A DNA stretch of 64,000 bases from Armatimonadota bacterium (GTDB taxonomy: Bacteria > Armatimonadota > Fimbriimonadia > Fimbriimonadales > Fimbriimonadaceae): positions 91,961-155,960 of the forward strand of contig JAFDWR010000001.1 in assembly GCA_018268355.1 (NCBI GenBank), written 5' to 3'. The position numbers were made by a program, and so were the translations under genes. Below the pieces are notes generated by a model. It was not told where the DNA came from and did no database searches. It was given only the letters and a program-made list of their open reading frames with translations. Position 1 is the stretch's first letter; each line of letters opens with the position of its first letter. Of this stretch, positions 1-7,865 are shown piece by piece.

Positions 1-24
1 GTCTACCAATTTCGCCACTCGCCC
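1..24 (-). tRNA. tRNA-Leu, 5' part only
   Basis: On the minus strand, position 24 reads back to the window edge as a seven-base acceptor strand (GGGCGAG), then TG and a D-arm ending in AATTGGTAGAC. This D-arm form is typical of bacterial tRNA-Leu and matches the same segment of the complete tRNA-Leu at 27425-27510. Only the first 24 bases are in the window, so the anticodon is not visible. The gene lies 13 bp downstream of the DUF2993 gene on the same strand. Confidence 0.75.
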
Positions 25-37
25 AGCGACGCTCCTA

Positions 38-568
38 TTATGACCGCAGGCGGGGGGCGGCGTGGGCGAAGATCGTCATCCGGCCATCGCCAACCTCCAC
101 CCGGTCGATCACCGTCGGCAAGGGCAGGCTCTCCGCGTCAAAAACCGGATTCATCCCGTCGATGAACCCCTGCACGAGCGAGCGCGCATTCACCCCGATC
201 ACGTCGACCCGGTCGAGCGCAACGTCCAAGAACCGGCCTTCCCGAACCACGATGTGGCATTGGGCCGCCGCCCGGACCTCGATGATCTTGCGCGCGGTCG
301 CGTGGACGTGGACCGACCCATCGGTGAGCTGGACAAAGAAGTCGCGCAAACCGGAAGGACCTTTCGCGTTCAGGTAGTCCTGAAGGTCTTTGTCGGTGAC
401 CACCGCCTCGACGGCGGCATCTTCGGGCGCTTCCAGCGCAACCGGGGGACCGAGGAGCGAAACCGAGGCCGCTTCGACGGAAAGGGAAGCGAGCCGAAGG
501 CCCATCGGGAGCTTCAGTCCGACCGCCCGGAGCGAGAGTTGCTCAATTTCCGCACGATCAGAAGCCAT
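38..568 (-). CDS. DUF2993 (LmeA-like) protein
   Basis: A 176-aa protein beginning MASDRAEIEQL. It resembles the DUF2993 family: a short beta-rich protein ending in the usual block of Asn-Pro-Val-Phe-Asp, a run of leucine/proline and a final 'VEVGDGRM' strand. DUF2993/LmeA proteins are envelope-associated lipid-binding-like proteins; mycobacterial LmeA takes part in lipomannan metabolism. No signal peptide is obvious with this start. The open frame extends further upstream, but that part runs over the divergent hydrolase gene, so the internal ATG at 568 was chosen. It leaves a 43-bp divergent promoter region. The precise substrate is unknown. Confidence 0.7.
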   Translation of the reverse strand: MASDRAEIEQLSLRAVGLKLPMGLRLASLSVEAASVSLLGPPVALEAPEDAAVEAVVTDKDLQDYLNAKGPSGLRDFFVQLTDGSVHVHATARKIIEVRAAAQCHIVVREGRFLDVALDRVDVIGVNARSLVQGFIDGMNPVFDAESLPLPTVIDRVEVGDGRMTIFAHAAPRLRS

Positions 569-611
569 TTCGCTGACAAGGTACCCGGTCGAGTACGTCA
601 GAATAGGTCGT

Positions 612-2042
612 ATGGGACTCGTCAGCGCCCTCGCCGCCGTCGTCATTGCGCCGACTGCACTTCCGCCCCTCAAAGCGATTCCGCGTGAATTCCGAGCCGC
701 ATGGGTCGCCACCGTCGCGAACATCGACTGGCCCTCAAAGCCGGGCCTCCCGGTGGAAACCCAGCGCGAAGAAATGGTCGCGATCCTGAACAAGGCACAA
801 GAGCTCAACCTCAACGCGCTTGTTTGGCAGGTCCGACCCGCTTGCGACGCGCTCTACGATTCAAAGTTCGAACCCTGGTCCGAATATCTCACCGGCGCCC
901 AGGGCAAGGCCCCCGAACCCTATTGGGACCCCCTCGCCTACCTGGTCCAAGAGGCCCACAAGCGCGGAATCGAGGTCCACTGCTGGTTCAATCCCTACCG
1001 CGCCAAGCACCCGACCGCCAAGAGCCCGCTCGCGAAGACTCACATCGGCGTGACCAACCCGAACGTGGTGAAGAGCTACGGCAAATACCTCTGGATGGAT
1101 CCAGGCGAGCCGATGGTCCAGAAGCGGTCGATCGACGTCATGCTCGACGTCACCAAGCGCTACGACGTCGATGGCATCCACATGGACGACTACTTCTATC
1201 CGTATCCCGAAAAGGATTCGGCGGGAAGCAAGATCCCATTCCCCGATGACCCCAGCTGGCGCAACTACCAAGCGGGCGGCGGAAGGATGACCCGCGATGA
1301 CTGGCGACGCGAAAATGTCGACGGCTTCATCAAGCGACTTTATGACGGCATCAAGAAGGAAAAGCGATGGGTGAAGTTCGGCATCTCGCCGTTCGGCATC
1401 TATCGACCCGGCATCCCCGAAACGATCAAGGCGGGCGTTGACCAATACGGCGAGCTTTATGCCGACTGCCTGAAGTGGTACGAAAAGGGCTGGGTGGACT
1501 ACTTCACGCCCCAGCTCTATTGGCCGATCAGCCAGACCGCCCAGGCCTATCCCACGCTTCTGAAGTGGTGGGCGGCGAACAACGCCTCGAACCGCAACCT
1601 CTGGCCCGGAAACTACACGTCTCAAGTCGGCGAGAAGTGGAAGGCCCAAGAGATCGTCGACCAGATCGACATGACCCGCGAGATGGTCGGATCGGGCGGC
1701 AACGTCCACTTCAGCATGAAGTCGCTGATGGTGAACGCGGGTGGCCTGAGCGACATGCTCAAGTCGGGACCCTACGCGACGCCGGCGTTCGTGCCTGCCT
1801 CGCCGTGGCTCGCCAGCTCGAAGCCGGCGGTGCCGGAATTCGATGCCAAGAATGGCACCGAACTCGTTTGGCGCTCGTCGGCAAGCCAGTTCGCGGTGTG
1901 CGCCCTCGTGAATGGATCGTGGACGCCGTGGCAGCCCTGCTCCCAGAAGGCATGGCGCGCCCCCGAAGGTGCGGAAAGCGTGGCGGTGGTCGCGTTCGAC
2001 CGTGCGAATCAGGAAAGTCCCGCGCTCGTCGTCAAGATGTAA
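612..2042 (+). CDS. Glycosyl hydrolase-like 10 (UPF0748/YngK-type) protein
   Basis: A 476-aa protein with a short hydrophobic N-terminus (MGLVSALAAVVIAP) that looks like a signal peptide, so probably exported. The mature part starts with the family-typical 'EFRAAWVATVANIDWPSK', followed by a TIM-barrel with 'NALVWQVRPACDALY', 'WFNPYR', 'DGIHMDDYFYPYP' and 'KFGISPFGIYRP'. These are hallmarks of the GHL10/DUF187 family, predicted glycosidases related to E. coli YddW (DigH), which hydrolyses the glycosidic bond in denuded peptidoglycan. The Asp-Asp in 'HMDDY' is the likely catalytic region. Start at 612 rather than the longer frame because it begins the signal sequence and clears the divergent gene. 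Peptidoglycan as substrate is inferred. Confidence 0.85.
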   Translation: MGLVSALAAVVIAPTALPPLKAIPREFRAAWVATVANIDWPSKPGLPVETQREEMVAILNKAQELNLNALVWQVRPACDALYDSKFEPWSEYLTGAQGKAPEPYWDPLAYLVQEAHKRGIEVHCWFNPYRAKHPTAKSPLAKTHIGVTNPNVVKSYGKYLWMDPGEPMVQKRSIDVMLDVTKRYDVDGIHMDDYFYPYPEKDSAGSKIPFPDDPSWRNYQAGGGRMTRDDWRRENVDGFIKRLYDGIKKEKRWVKFGISPFGIYRPGIPETIKAGVDQYGELYADCLKWYEKGWVDYFTPQLYWPISQTAQAYPTLLKWWAANNASNRNLWPGNYTSQVGEKWKAQEIVDQIDMTREMVGSGGNVHFSMKSLMVNAGGLSDMLKSGPYATPAFVPASPWLASSKPAVPEFDAKNGTELVWRSSASQFAVCALVNGSWTPWQPCSQKAWRAPEGAESVAVVAFDRANQESPALVVKM

Positions 2043-2260
2043 TCGAGGTTCTCTCGAACCCGGTCCAACAGGTGGAGTCCCGCGTAATCGCCGGACTCCA
2101 CCCAGTTTTTAACCTCACTGTTTTCGACGGAAAATGCGGCGGCGGGCTGGTTGCCCACGCGGACAAGGAATTGCACCGCCGAAGGATCTGCGCCGAGCGA
2201 AAGTGCCTCGCGCCATGCAAAAGGGAACTCCGGACGAGCGGGGACAACGCTCAACGGCAT
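2009..2260 (-). CDS. Hypothetical 83-aa protein downstream of NifU domain protein
   Basis: A possible small gene starting with ATG 8 bp after the NifU stop codon, same strand. The 83-aa product has a plausible soluble composition (for example 'VGNQPAAAFSVENSEVKNWVE' then a helical 'LLDRVRENLDYILTT'). It matches no family I recognise. Against it: the 3' end overlaps the hydrolase gene by 34 bp and the frame crosses the hydrolase terminator hairpin. No clear ribosome-binding site is seen. Called because otherwise this stretch is empty and the spacing suggests an operon. Confidence 0.4.
   Translation of the reverse strand: MPLSVVPARPEFPFAWREALSLGADPSAVQFLVRVGNQPAAAFSVENSEVKNWVESGDYAGLHLLDRVRENLDYILTTSAGLS
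2071..2110 (+). terminator. Rho-independent terminator after the GHL10 gene
   Basis: GGTGGAGTCC at 2071-2080 pairs perfectly with GGACTCCACC at 2093-2102; a run of five T follows at 2106-2110. It sits 29 bp after the hydrolase stop codon. The hairpin also lies inside a possible minus-strand reading frame (2009-2260), which weakens that frame's case as a gene. Confidence 0.75.
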
Positions 2261-2268
2261 GGCCGGGC

Positions 2269-2550
2269 TTAGAGGACCTGCTCGATCTTTCCGATCGCGG
2301 GGACGCGGTCGCGGAGGTGGCGCTCAATGCCCTGGCGGAAGGTGATTTCCGACATCGGGCAGCCCTGACAAGCACCGCGCAAGCGAATCTTCACGTCGTT
2401 CTCGGGCGAAACGCTCAGGAGGTCGATGTGGCCCCCGTGGGAACGGACGTAGGGGTCGAGGTCCCGCAGCGCATTCTGCACATCCGCGCTCGCCGAACCC
2501 AAATAGGCCTCGGTTGACTTCGGACGTCGCAGAAAGGTGAAGACTCCCAT
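2269..2550 (-). CDS. NifU C-terminal-domain Fe-S scaffold protein
   Basis: A 93-aa single-domain NifU-like protein. It shows 'VRSHGGHIDLLSV' and the cluster-binding 'GACQGCPMS' with its CxxC pair, then a C-terminal helix 'ERHLRDRVPAI'. Such proteins (NfuA C-domain type) hold a 4Fe-4S cluster bridged at the dimer and pass it to apo-proteins. Start at 2550 begins MGVFTFLRRPK; the upstream part of the frame is unlike the family and is left out. No other Fe-S assembly gene is adjacent. Confidence 0.88.
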   Translation of the reverse strand: MGVFTFLRRPKSTEAYLGSASADVQNALRDLDPYVRSHGGHIDLLSVSPENDVKIRLRGACQGCPMSEITFRQGIERHLRDRVPAIGKIEQVL

Positions 2551-2596
2551 TCGTAACTTATTGTACGTCGGTTTCGCCCCGATCAACACCCGTCGA

Positions 2597-3742
2597 TCAA
2601 GCCCAAAAGAGGTGAGGAACAAAGCGGCTGAGGTTGTCGGTGATGGGGCCATTGCTCTCGCGAACCCCGATTCCGCGCGATTCACCGCCGATGACCCAAC
2701 TGCCGATCACGGGCCGCGCGCCATCAAAGCGTGGCAACGGAGCGAGGGCCTGATAGATGTAGCCTTCTTCGCCATACGGCCCCTCCATCGTGCAGTCGTC
2801 ACCCTCGCCGACCAGGGTCACGTTTGCGCCCTCCCGGCTGAAAATCGGCTTCTTCGCATAGGCAGTCATGCCGTTCGGGTCATCGAAAAAGGCGGGCAGC
2901 AGGTTGGGATGGCCCGGGAACAACTCCCAGAGAATGGGGAGGATCGCCTTGGAGCTGAGGATCGCCTTCCATGCGGGCTCGATCCACTTCACTTGGCCGC
3001 GGCCCTGCATCGCGTGGACGCCGAACTCGTCGTCGATCAGCCACTCCCAGGGGTACAGCTTGAACAGGGTCCGGATCGGGCGTCCGGCAAGATCAACAAA
3101 CGAATTCGTCGTCTCGCGAAAGCCGATGTCCTCGAGATAAAGGAAGTCGGTCATGAGGCCAACCGCCTCGGCAGCATCACGCAGGAGGGTGACCGTCATG
3201 AGGTCCTCGTCGCTCTGCACGCTGGTGAAGTGGATGAGCGGCAAACCAAAGGAGTTCCGGTCCTTGAACCATTCCCACGTTTCGACGAGGCCCTCCCAGA
3301 TTGAGTTGAACTGGTCCGCCTCGGGGAACAGCTCTTCCTTCCACTTCCACTGGATGACGGCTGCTTCTAGCAAGGCGGTCGGGGTGTCGGCGTTGAATTC
3401 GAGCAGCTTGGGCTTGCCGCCGCCGGAATAGGAGAAGTCAAACCGACCGTAGAGGTTGGGATAGTCGTCGTCTTCCCACGATTCCTCGACGAGCCCGCGA
3501 ATTTCCTCGGGCAGTTTCAGGCGTTCGTAGTCGCCCTTTTGGACGATGCTTTCCACCGCTTCCAGGCAAAGGCGATAGACCTCGTTGGTCGCGGACTCCA
3601 GCTCGTTGACCTCGTCAAGGGTGAACTCGTAGTAGGCCGACTCGAACCAATAGGGTTCGCCTTCGTGGGTGTGATAGGTCATCCCCCACGCCTCGACGGC
3701 TTGTTGCCAACCCTCTCGAGGCGCGACGAGATGGCGTCGCAT
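2597..3742 (-). CDS. YgiC-like glutathionylspermidine synthase family ATP-grasp ligase
   Basis: A 381-aa protein. Family features run in order: 'YHTHEGEPYWFESAYYEFTLDE' near the N-terminus, 'YGRFDFSYSGGGKPKLLEFNADTPTALLEA' (substrate and ATP site), 'FTSVQSDEDLMT', and the C-terminal 'FSREGANVTLVG' and 'VIGSWVIGGESRGIGVRES'. The family joins an amine or amino group to a carboxylate using ATP, but stand-alone YgiC/YjfC proteins lack a proven substrate and do not act as glutathionylspermidine synthases. Its ATG shares one base with the stop of the upstream lipoprotein gene, so the two are translationally coupled, as in enterobacterial ygiB-ygiC. True glutathionylspermidine synthesis is not implied. 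Confidence 0.88.
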   Translation of the reverse strand: MRRHLVAPREGWQQAVEAWGMTYHTHEGEPYWFESAYYEFTLDEVNELESATNEVYRLCLEAVESIVQKGDYERLKLPEEIRGLVEESWEDDDYPNLYGRFDFSYSGGGKPKLLEFNADTPTALLEAAVIQWKWKEELFPEADQFNSIWEGLVETWEWFKDRNSFGLPLIHFTSVQSDEDLMTVTLLRDAAEAVGLMTDFLYLEDIGFRETTNSFVDLAGRPIRTLFKLYPWEWLIDDEFGVHAMQGRGQVKWIEPAWKAILSSKAILPILWELFPGHPNLLPAFFDDPNGMTAYAKKPIFSREGANVTLVGEGDDCTMEGPYGEEGYIYQALAPLPRFDGARPVIGSWVIGGESRGIGVRESNGPITDNLSRFVPHLFWA

Positions 3743-4158
3743 TAGCTCGAGAACGAAGAGCCGCCGCTGGAGCCAAATCCGCTTCGTCGGGTTCCGCCGA
3801 CCCAGTTGCCACCTGAATCGACGATCTCAGCGCCCGAGCGCGGCGTGCGGCTGTAGCCCGAGAGGCGATTGCCGTTCATCAGGCCGCCATACGTCCAAAA
3901 CGGGGTGTAGTAAGACCGGGAATAGCCTCGGGTGCCATTGGCGCAATAGGAATCCGGCACCACCTTGCCCTTGGAGTCGAGGCAGCGATACTGGGCCGCG
4001 CCGCTGGCGCAAAGGGAATCGCTCACGACGTTGCCCTTGTCATCCACGCACCGGCGAACATCGCGGGGCGTTGATCCGCACCCGCTGGCCAGGAGGGCCG
4101 CAGAAACGGCCACCACACAGGGCAGTTGGTCGGGCGTCAGTTTCCTCGATTTCGGCAT
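3742..4158 (-). CDS. Small lipoprotein with duplicated Cys motif, YgiB-like context
   Basis: A 138-aa protein with a signal peptide ending in the lipobox LASGC (Cys27), so predicted to be a lipoprotein. Two copies of a short Cys-bounded repeat follow, 'CVDDKGNVVSDSLC' and 'CLDSKGKVVPDSYC'. After these come an aromatic stretch ('YYTPFWTYGG') and a Gly/Ser-rich tail containing 'RSGFGSSGG'. E. coli YgiB (DUF1190), encoded next to ygiC, is also a small lipoprotein with an aromatic middle and a Gly-Phe-Gly tail, so this is probably the functional counterpart; sequence homology is not certain. Function unknown. Confidence 0.75.
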   Translation of the reverse strand: MPKSRKLTPDQLPCVVAVSAALLASGCGSTPRDVRRCVDDKGNVVSDSLCASGAAQYRCLDSKGKVVPDSYCANGTRGYSRSYYTPFWTYGGLMNGNRLSGYSRTPRSGAEIVDSGGNWVGGTRRSGFGSSGGSSFSS

Positions 4159-4202
4159 TGCGATAGCAGTTTACGAAATTTGGCGAAAAATGGGTGCAAA
4201 TC

Positions 4203-4835
4203 TTAGTGTTCGGTCGCGTAGAGGCGGTCGCCGAAGTCGCCAAGCCCGGGCACGATGTACTTCTTTTCGTTCAGACCGCGGTCCAAGGCACCGACGACGA
4301 TGGGGACATCCGGGTGGTCGGCTTGGAGCTTGGCGACCCCTTCCGGCGAGGCAATCACGCTCACCATCGTGACCTGGGTGGCCCCGCTTTGCTTCACCGA
4401 GGCGATCGCTTGGCTTGCCGAACCGCCCGTCGCGAGCATCGGGTCAACGACGAGGACGTACTTGCCGCCAAAGTCGGGGAGCTTGCTGTAGTAGCTCCTC
4501 GCCACCGCCGTCTCCGCTGACCGCTCCAGGCCAATGTAGCCGACCGCCACCTCTGGGAAGAGGTCGAACACTGGCTCGAGCATGCCAAGGCCTGCGCGGA
4601 GGATCGGCACCACCGCGAGCGGGCAACCGAGCACTTCGGCTGAGGTCTCCTGGATCGGGGTGCGGACGGTGACCGGTCGAAGGGGCACGTCTCGCGTTGC
4701 CTCAAGCACCAACATCGTCGTGAGCGAGCGCGCGAGTCGCCGGAACGCAAACGGCTCGGTTTCCGCATCGCGAAGGCCGGTGATGAGGTGTTTGGCCAAG
4801 GGGTGATCGAGGACGGTGAGGCTCACGACGAACAT
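4203..4835 (-). CDS. upp: Uracil phosphoribosyltransferase
   Basis: A 210-aa protein, the usual length for Upp. It converts uracil and PRPP to UMP in pyrimidine salvage. Visible motifs: 'DHPLAKHLITGLRD' at the N-terminus, 'VVPILRAGLGML', the PRPP loop 'VVDPMLATGGSA' and the C-terminal 'GLGDFGDRLYATE' that contacts uracil. Start at 4835 (MFVVSLTVLDHPL) fits the family; the longer frame would overlap the divergent peptidase gene. Divergent from the M20 peptidase with 37 bp between starts. Confidence 0.95.
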   Translation of the reverse strand: MFVVSLTVLDHPLAKHLITGLRDAETEPFAFRRLARSLTTMLVLEATRDVPLRPVTVRTPIQETSAEVLGCPLAVVPILRAGLGMLEPVFDLFPEVAVGYIGLERSAETAVARSYYSKLPDFGGKYVLVVDPMLATGGSASQAIASVKQSGATQVTMVSVIASPEGVAKLQADHPDVPIVVGALDRGLNEKKYIVPGLGDFGDRLYATEH

Positions 4836-4872
4836 TATGGGGGATGAAACCGCCGAGGGGTAACCTGTCGGC

Positions 4873-6012
4873 ATGATCGTCGAAAGTCGGCTGATTGAAC
4901 TCTTTAAGGAGCTTTGCCTGATCGATGCTCCTGCGCTTGCCGAGGCAGACTCGGTGGCCTACACCAAGGCCCTTCTCACCTCGATTGGCCTCGAAGTTTG
5001 GGAGGACGAGGCGGGGAAGGCGATTGGCGGCAACGCAAACAACCTCATCGCGCGACTCCCGGCGACCAACCCCGATGCGCCGACAATCTTCCTTTCCGCC
5101 CACTTCGACACCGTCGAGCCGACGGCAGGGCTGGAGATCGAAGAGCGCGATGGCGTGTTCTATTCCTCTTCCGACACGATCCTTGGTGCCGACGACAAGG
5201 CGGGCATGGCCCCCGCCATTGAGGCAGTCCGCGCCCTCATGGAGTCAGGCGCGCCCCACGGCACCGTCTACCTCTTGCTGAGCGTGGCTGAGGAGATCGG
5301 CCTGCTAGGCGCGGGAGCCCTCAAGATCGAGGAGCTCGACATTGACTTTGGCTACGTGCTCGACACCGGACCTCCCGTCGGCACCTATGTCACCCGCACC
5401 GCGACCCACGACAAGCTCGACGTCACCATCCACGGCATCCCCGCCCACGCGGGCAAGGACCCAGAGAAGGGCGTGAATGCGATTGAAGTCCTCGCCGACG
5501 CCGTTCACGGCATGAAGCTCGGCCGCATCGGACCGGAGACCACTGCCAACATCGGCATCGTCCACGGCGGAACGGGCACCAACGTCGTTTGTGCCAAGGT
5601 CGAGGTGAAGGCCGAGGCTCGCAGCACCTCCACCGCCGACCTCGACGCCCAGGTCGACCACATGATCCAGCGGTTCGAAGAAGCTGCGCGGAATCGAGGC
5701 GCGAAGGTGGAGATCACCCATCGCCGCGAGTACCTTGCGTACGAAGTGCCCGCCGATGCGCCAGTAGTCCAGATCGCCGCTGAGGTCAGCCGTGAGATGG
5801 GCCTGGAGCCGACCTTGCGCACTACGCTCGGTGGCTCTGATGCCAACCGCTACAACGCGAAGGGCGTCCCGACGATCGTCATGGGAACGGGAATGGAGAA
5901 GATCCACACCCACGACGAGCACGTTTCACGCAAGGACCTAGTCCTCATGGCCGAACTGTGCTTCAATCTGTTGAAGAAGGTAGGAACGCTGAGTAAGTCC
6001 CAGGTTAGGTAA
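4873..6012 (+). CDS. M20 family metallopeptidase, PepT-like
   Basis: A 379-aa protein of the PepT-like M20 group. Metal ligands are in place: 'LSAHFDTVEPT' (His and Asp), 'GADDKAGMA' (bridging Asp), 'SVAEEIGLLGA' (catalytic Glu pair), 'GYVLDTG' (Asp) and the C-terminal 'EKIHTHDEHV' (His). The dimerisation domain, with 'GIPAHAGKDPEKGVNAIEV', lies between. The enzyme is a cytoplasmic di-zinc aminopeptidase or tripeptidase; exact specificity cannot be read from sequence. Confidence 0.9.
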   Translation: MIVESRLIELFKELCLIDAPALAEADSVAYTKALLTSIGLEVWEDEAGKAIGGNANNLIARLPATNPDAPTIFLSAHFDTVEPTAGLEIEERDGVFYSSSDTILGADDKAGMAPAIEAVRALMESGAPHGTVYLLLSVAEEIGLLGAGALKIEELDIDFGYVLDTGPPVGTYVTRTATHDKLDVTIHGIPAHAGKDPEKGVNAIEVLADAVHGMKLGRIGPETTANIGIVHGGTGTNVVCAKVEVKAEARSTSTADLDAQVDHMIQRFEEAARNRGAKVEITHRREYLAYEVPADAPVVQIAAEVSREMGLEPTLRTTLGGSDANRYNAKGVPTIVMGTGMEKIHTHDEHVSRKDLVLMAELCFNLLKKVGTLSKSQVR

Positions 6013-6045
6013 ATTTGCGGAACCGGGTGGACAAGTCTTCGCGTC

Positions 6046-6075
6046 TTTACATTCGGCGTGGAAGGTTGCTATCCT
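6046..6075 (+). promoter_or_regulatory. Candidate sigma70-type promoter for the barrel protein gene
   Basis: TTTACA at 6046-6051 is followed after 18 bp by TATCCT at 6070-6075. It lies about 40 bp before the start codon at 6116, which is preceded by a purine-rich GGAGGAAA ribosome-binding site. This is a match by eye; no start site is known. Confidence 0.45.
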
Positions 6076-6115
6076 GACATCGGGACGCAAGTCCACAACA
6101 CGGAGGAAACAAACG

Positions 6116-6625
6116 ATGAATCGCAAACTCACTACCCTCGCGCTCGGCATGGCTGCCGTGCTTGCGGCTGTCCCTGCCTTTGCCCAGGAAACCAAGCCGG
6201 TTGGCCTTTCGGTCCGACTCGGTATCTTCCTTCCTTCCGATAGCGGCACTCAGTCGGCTGTTGGCAAGACCTGGTTCGGTGGCGGCGTGGAATACAAGAT
6301 TCAGAACCTGAATTTTGGAACCATGAACAAGGGCTACACCTCGGCTCTCTCGATCTCGCTCGACTACTACAGCAAGAGCAGCGTCAGCATCATGCCGATC
6401 ACCGTCAACTACGTTGGCAGCATGAACGAGTTCTTCTACACCGCCGGTGCTGGTATTGCCATGCTCAAGGACGGTTCGACCGAGAACCGATTCTGCTACG
6501 TCCTCGGACTTGGCTACAACTTCACCAAGGGTCCGCAGCCCATCTTCCTTGAGGCCCGCTACCTCGGCGTCCCGAGCGCAACCGGTGCTCAGGGCTTCGG
6601 CATCTTCGTCGGAACCCGCTTCTAA
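6116..6625 (+). CDS. Small outer-membrane beta-barrel-like protein
   Basis: A 169-aa protein with a clear Sec signal peptide ending AFAQ. The mature chain alternates short hydrophobic/aromatic strands with Gly- and Ser-rich turns ('VGLSVRLGIFLPS', 'ALSISLDYYS', 'FCYVLGLGYNF', 'IFLEARYLG') and ends in 'GIFVGTRF'. The terminal Phe is the typical signal for insertion of outer-membrane barrels. About eight strands fit the length, as in OmpX/OmpA-like barrels. It has its own promoter, strong ribosome-binding site and terminator, so probably a single abundant transcript. Specific function unknown. Confidence 0.75.
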   Translation: MNRKLTTLALGMAAVLAAVPAFAQETKPVGLSVRLGIFLPSDSGTQSAVGKTWFGGGVEYKIQNLNFGTMNKGYTSALSISLDYYSKSSVSIMPITVNYVGSMNEFFYTAGAGIAMLKDGSTENRFCYVLGLGYNFTKGPQPIFLEARYLGVPSATGAQGFGIFVGTRF

Positions 6626-6653
6626 GCAAAAGCCAGGAAGCATCTTCAACGTC

Positions 6654-6690
6654 AGGGACCGGTTCGAAACGACCGGTCCCTGTGTTTTTT
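6654..6690 (+). terminator. Rho-independent terminator
   Basis: AGGGACCGGT at 6654-6663 pairs perfectly with ACCGGTCCCT at 6672-6681 around an 8-base loop, followed by GTG and six T at 6685-6690. It ends the barrel-protein transcript. Confidence 0.92.
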
Positions 6691-6719
6691 ACTGAGAATG
6701 AATTTTCGAAGAGCTTGTG

Positions 6720-6750
6720 AGTGAACCGGAGGGGTTATGAGACGTTTAAC
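6720..6750 (+). promoter_or_regulatory. Possible ECF-type promoter for the sigma factor operon
   Basis: TGAACC near 6721-6726 and ACGTTT near 6741-6746 resemble the GAAC and CGT cores of ECF-dependent promoters, with a spacer near 15 bp. They stand upstream of the ECF sigma gene, as expected for autoregulation. The match is short and could be chance. Confidence 0.3.
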
Positions 6751-6804
6751 CTCACATAGCTCATGGAATGGGTCCTCGGAAAACCAACGGGGCGACAAGC
6801 GCCA

Positions 6805-7416
6805 ATGAATGATCTAGCGACGGAATCGGCACTGATTGACCGATGCAGGAAGCAAGATCCAAAGGCCTTCGCCGACTTTATCGACCTCTATCAAGCTCGA
6901 GTCCTCGGGTTTGTGAAGCGGATGGTCGAGAACTCGGAAGACGCCGCCGACGTGACCCAAGAGGTCTTCATCCGGGCCTACCAAAACTTCCACCGCTTTG
7001 ACCAGCGATCCTCTGTCCGCACGTGGCTATTCCGGATTGCCCACAACCTTTGCATCGACCGGGCACGAAAGACGGACCGACGACTCAAGACCGCAAGCCT
7101 CAGCTATTCCGACGAGGACGGCGATGAGGTGATCGATGTTCAGGACACCCGCTGGGAGCCGGAGACGATGGCTCTCGACAACGAGTTAGCAACCGTAATT
7201 GAAAGAGGAATCGGTGAGCTTAGCGAGAAGCTGCGCCCCGTCCTCCTTCTCCACGACCGCGAGGACATGGCCTACGAGGAAATCGCCGAGCTGCTCCAGA
7301 TTCCCGTGGGAACGGTAAAAAGCCGACTTTTCCTTGCAAGAGCGCATTTGCAACAAGTTTTGACCAACTATTGGAATGGAGATGTCGTTCCAAGCCGAAA
7401 GGGCGTGACATCATGA
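6805..7416 (+). CDS. ECF-family RNA polymerase sigma factor (RpoE-like)
   Basis: A 203-aa sigma factor with region 2 ('FIDLYQARVLGFVKRMVENSEDAADVTQ', then 'RTWLFRIAHNLCIDRARK') and region 4 ('MAYEEIAELLQIPVGTVKSRL', the helix-turn-helix for the -35 element). It lacks regions 1 and 3, which defines the ECF group. Start at 6805 (MNDLATE) is preferred; GTG/ATG codons further up, such as 6763, would add 14 residues. Its stop overlaps the next start (ATGA), so it is coupled to its presumed anti-sigma factor. The operon context suggests envelope-stress control of cell-wall synthases. Confidence 0.93.
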   Translation: MNDLATESALIDRCRKQDPKAFADFIDLYQARVLGFVKRMVENSEDAADVTQEVFIRAYQNFHRFDQRSSVRTWLFRIAHNLCIDRARKTDRRLKTASLSYSDEDGDEVIDVQDTRWEPETMALDNELATVIERGIGELSEKLRPVLLLHDREDMAYEEIAELLQIPVGTVKSRLFLARAHLQQVLTNYWNGDVVPSRKGVTS

Positions 7417-7865
7417 AAGAAAGAATGAACTCTCGACATGACCTGGACCAACTGCTCAACGCAGAGGCTCAGCAAGGCGTGGCTAAGCTCGTCCGCGATC
7501 TGAAAGACGAGGAGCCGGATATGGCCTGGCGCGCAGCCCTGAGCTCGAAGATCATGGAACAGTCCGTCGCCGTCCAACGCCGACGCAAGTTCAACTTCTT
7601 CCTCAAGCCCGCCAGCGGCCTTGCCCTCGCGAGCTGCTTGGCCCTTGTCGTCGTGGTTTCGACCCAGCGCCCGCAGACCGTGCCGAGCAACCCGGCTCCT
7701 GCCGTTGCTTCAGCGTCGATCGAGAAGCTCATCATCGATGAGCATCAGAACGTCGCCTATGCCACGGATGTCTCCGGCGTTGGCCTGGCGCAGCCCGAAG
7801 CGAATTACGAACGCGCTCCGCGGGTTGCCGATGACCCGATCCTGGTGGACTTCTTCCAGCTATGA
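7413..7865 (+). CDS. Putative anti-sigma factor, single-pass membrane protein
   Basis: A 150-aa protein. A charged N-terminal cytoplasmic part of about 60 residues with helices ('LDQLLNAEAQQGVAKLVRDLKDEEP') precedes one membrane segment at about residues 67-83 ('SGLALASCLALVVVVS'), then about 65 periplasmic residues. This is the layout of RseA-type anti-sigma factors, and the gene is coupled by ATGA overlaps to the sigma gene before it and the RseB-like gene after it. No zinc-binding HxxxCxxC motif is seen, so it would not be a ZAS-type protein. Assignment rests on context and topology. Confidence 0.7.
   Translation: MKERMNSRHDLDQLLNAEAQQGVAKLVRDLKDEEPDMAWRAALSSKIMEQSVAVQRRRKFNFFLKPASGLALASCLALVVVVSTQRPQTVPSNPAPAVASASIEKLIIDEHQNVAYATDVSGVGLAQPEANYERAPRVADDPILVDFFQL

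Noticed and set aside
2597-3742. Annotation as true glutathionylspermidine synthase
   Set aside because: No amidase domain is present and the lipoprotein neighbour fits the YgiC type, whose members lack this activity.
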